Positions 63,951-64,000 of a stretch of 64,000 nt of DNA are shown in pieces. Under the pieces are notes generated by a model that did no database searches, was not told the origin of the DNA, and worked only from the letters and a program-made list of their open reading frames with translations. The position numbers and the translations under genes are program-made. The stretch spans positions 195,197 to 259,196 of the forward strand of contig CAVQCX010000008.1 of assembly GCA_963711095.1 (NCBI GenBank). Direction: 5' to 3'. Source of the DNA: CAVQCX01 sp963711095. GTDB taxonomy: Bacteria; Pseudomonadota; Gammaproteobacteria; Chromatiales; Chromatiaceae. How positions within the stretch are numbered: the stretch's first letter is position 1; each line of letters starts with the position of its first letter.

Positions 63951-64000
63951 GAGAAGGCACAGCGCTGCTGCAAGGCATCGCCACCTGCGGTCACTGCGGG

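Overview
The window is high-GC DNA whose housekeeping genes are typical of a gammaproteobacterium. The evidence is a PrmB/HemN cluster, an IscR with the E. coli cluster ligands, a PpsA/PpsR pair, Adk, HtpG and a DUF1249 protein. A sulfide:quinone oxidoreductase-type flavoprotein (7636-9069) and many small dispersed palindromic repeats fit a sulfur-oxidising Chromatiales-like bacterium. Genus is an inference I cannot make.

Layout. 1-9.1 kb: a hypothetical protein, a SAM methyltransferase, a 1334-residue secreted repeat protein, short repeats and the SQR-like gene. 9.1-12.4 kb: an empty 1.2 kb stretch, a NupC-type nucleoside transporter and a tandem array of five 155-158 bp REP-rich units. 12.4-19 kb: hemN, a small conserved gene and prmB in one direction, an orphan sensor histidine kinase, iscR with two upstream direct repeats, and a DUF1249 gene. 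19.4-22 kb: a decayed IS1634-type transposase, two copies of a TTRAA-targeting MITE and a histone H1-like protein. 22-35 kb: core metabolism (thioredoxin, adk, htpG, pgm, ppsR, ppsA), a GGAPGY-repeat secreted protein, DUF502 and DUF882 proteins. 35-40 kb: accessory genes, an IS630 remnant, an AT-richer membrane-protein gene, and an ADP-ribosyltransferase-like protein.

40.2-42.7 kb holds the most interesting locus. A TAT-leader peptide ends in six uninterrupted Trp-X-Asn triplets. It is followed by a protein with an HxD...H pattern and by a radical SAM/SPASM enzyme. The arrangement is that of a RiPP pathway making three-residue cyclophanes, with an unfamiliar precursor and an extra putative oxygenase. 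Nested MITEs lie directly downstream.

43-57 kb: small exported proteins, two divergent lipase-maturation-factor paralogues (one fused to a DCC thiol-oxidoreductase domain), a multicopper oxidase, a LysR regulator divergent from an alcohol dehydrogenase/aldo-keto reductase pair, and a ParA-like ATPase. 57.3-64 kb: a degraded integron. Its integrase is split by an ISKra4-type IS flanked by 9 bp direct repeats and is also frameshifted. Beyond it lie an attC-like site, a BrnT-like toxin/antitoxin cassette, a truncated group II intron abutting that cassette, and a serine-recombinase transposon running off the edge.

At least eight genes carry a single-base frameshift that would restore a family-typical protein if corrected. 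Residual assembly indels are therefore a serious alternative to true pseudogenes. Functions are inferred from recognisable motifs only; no database search was run.
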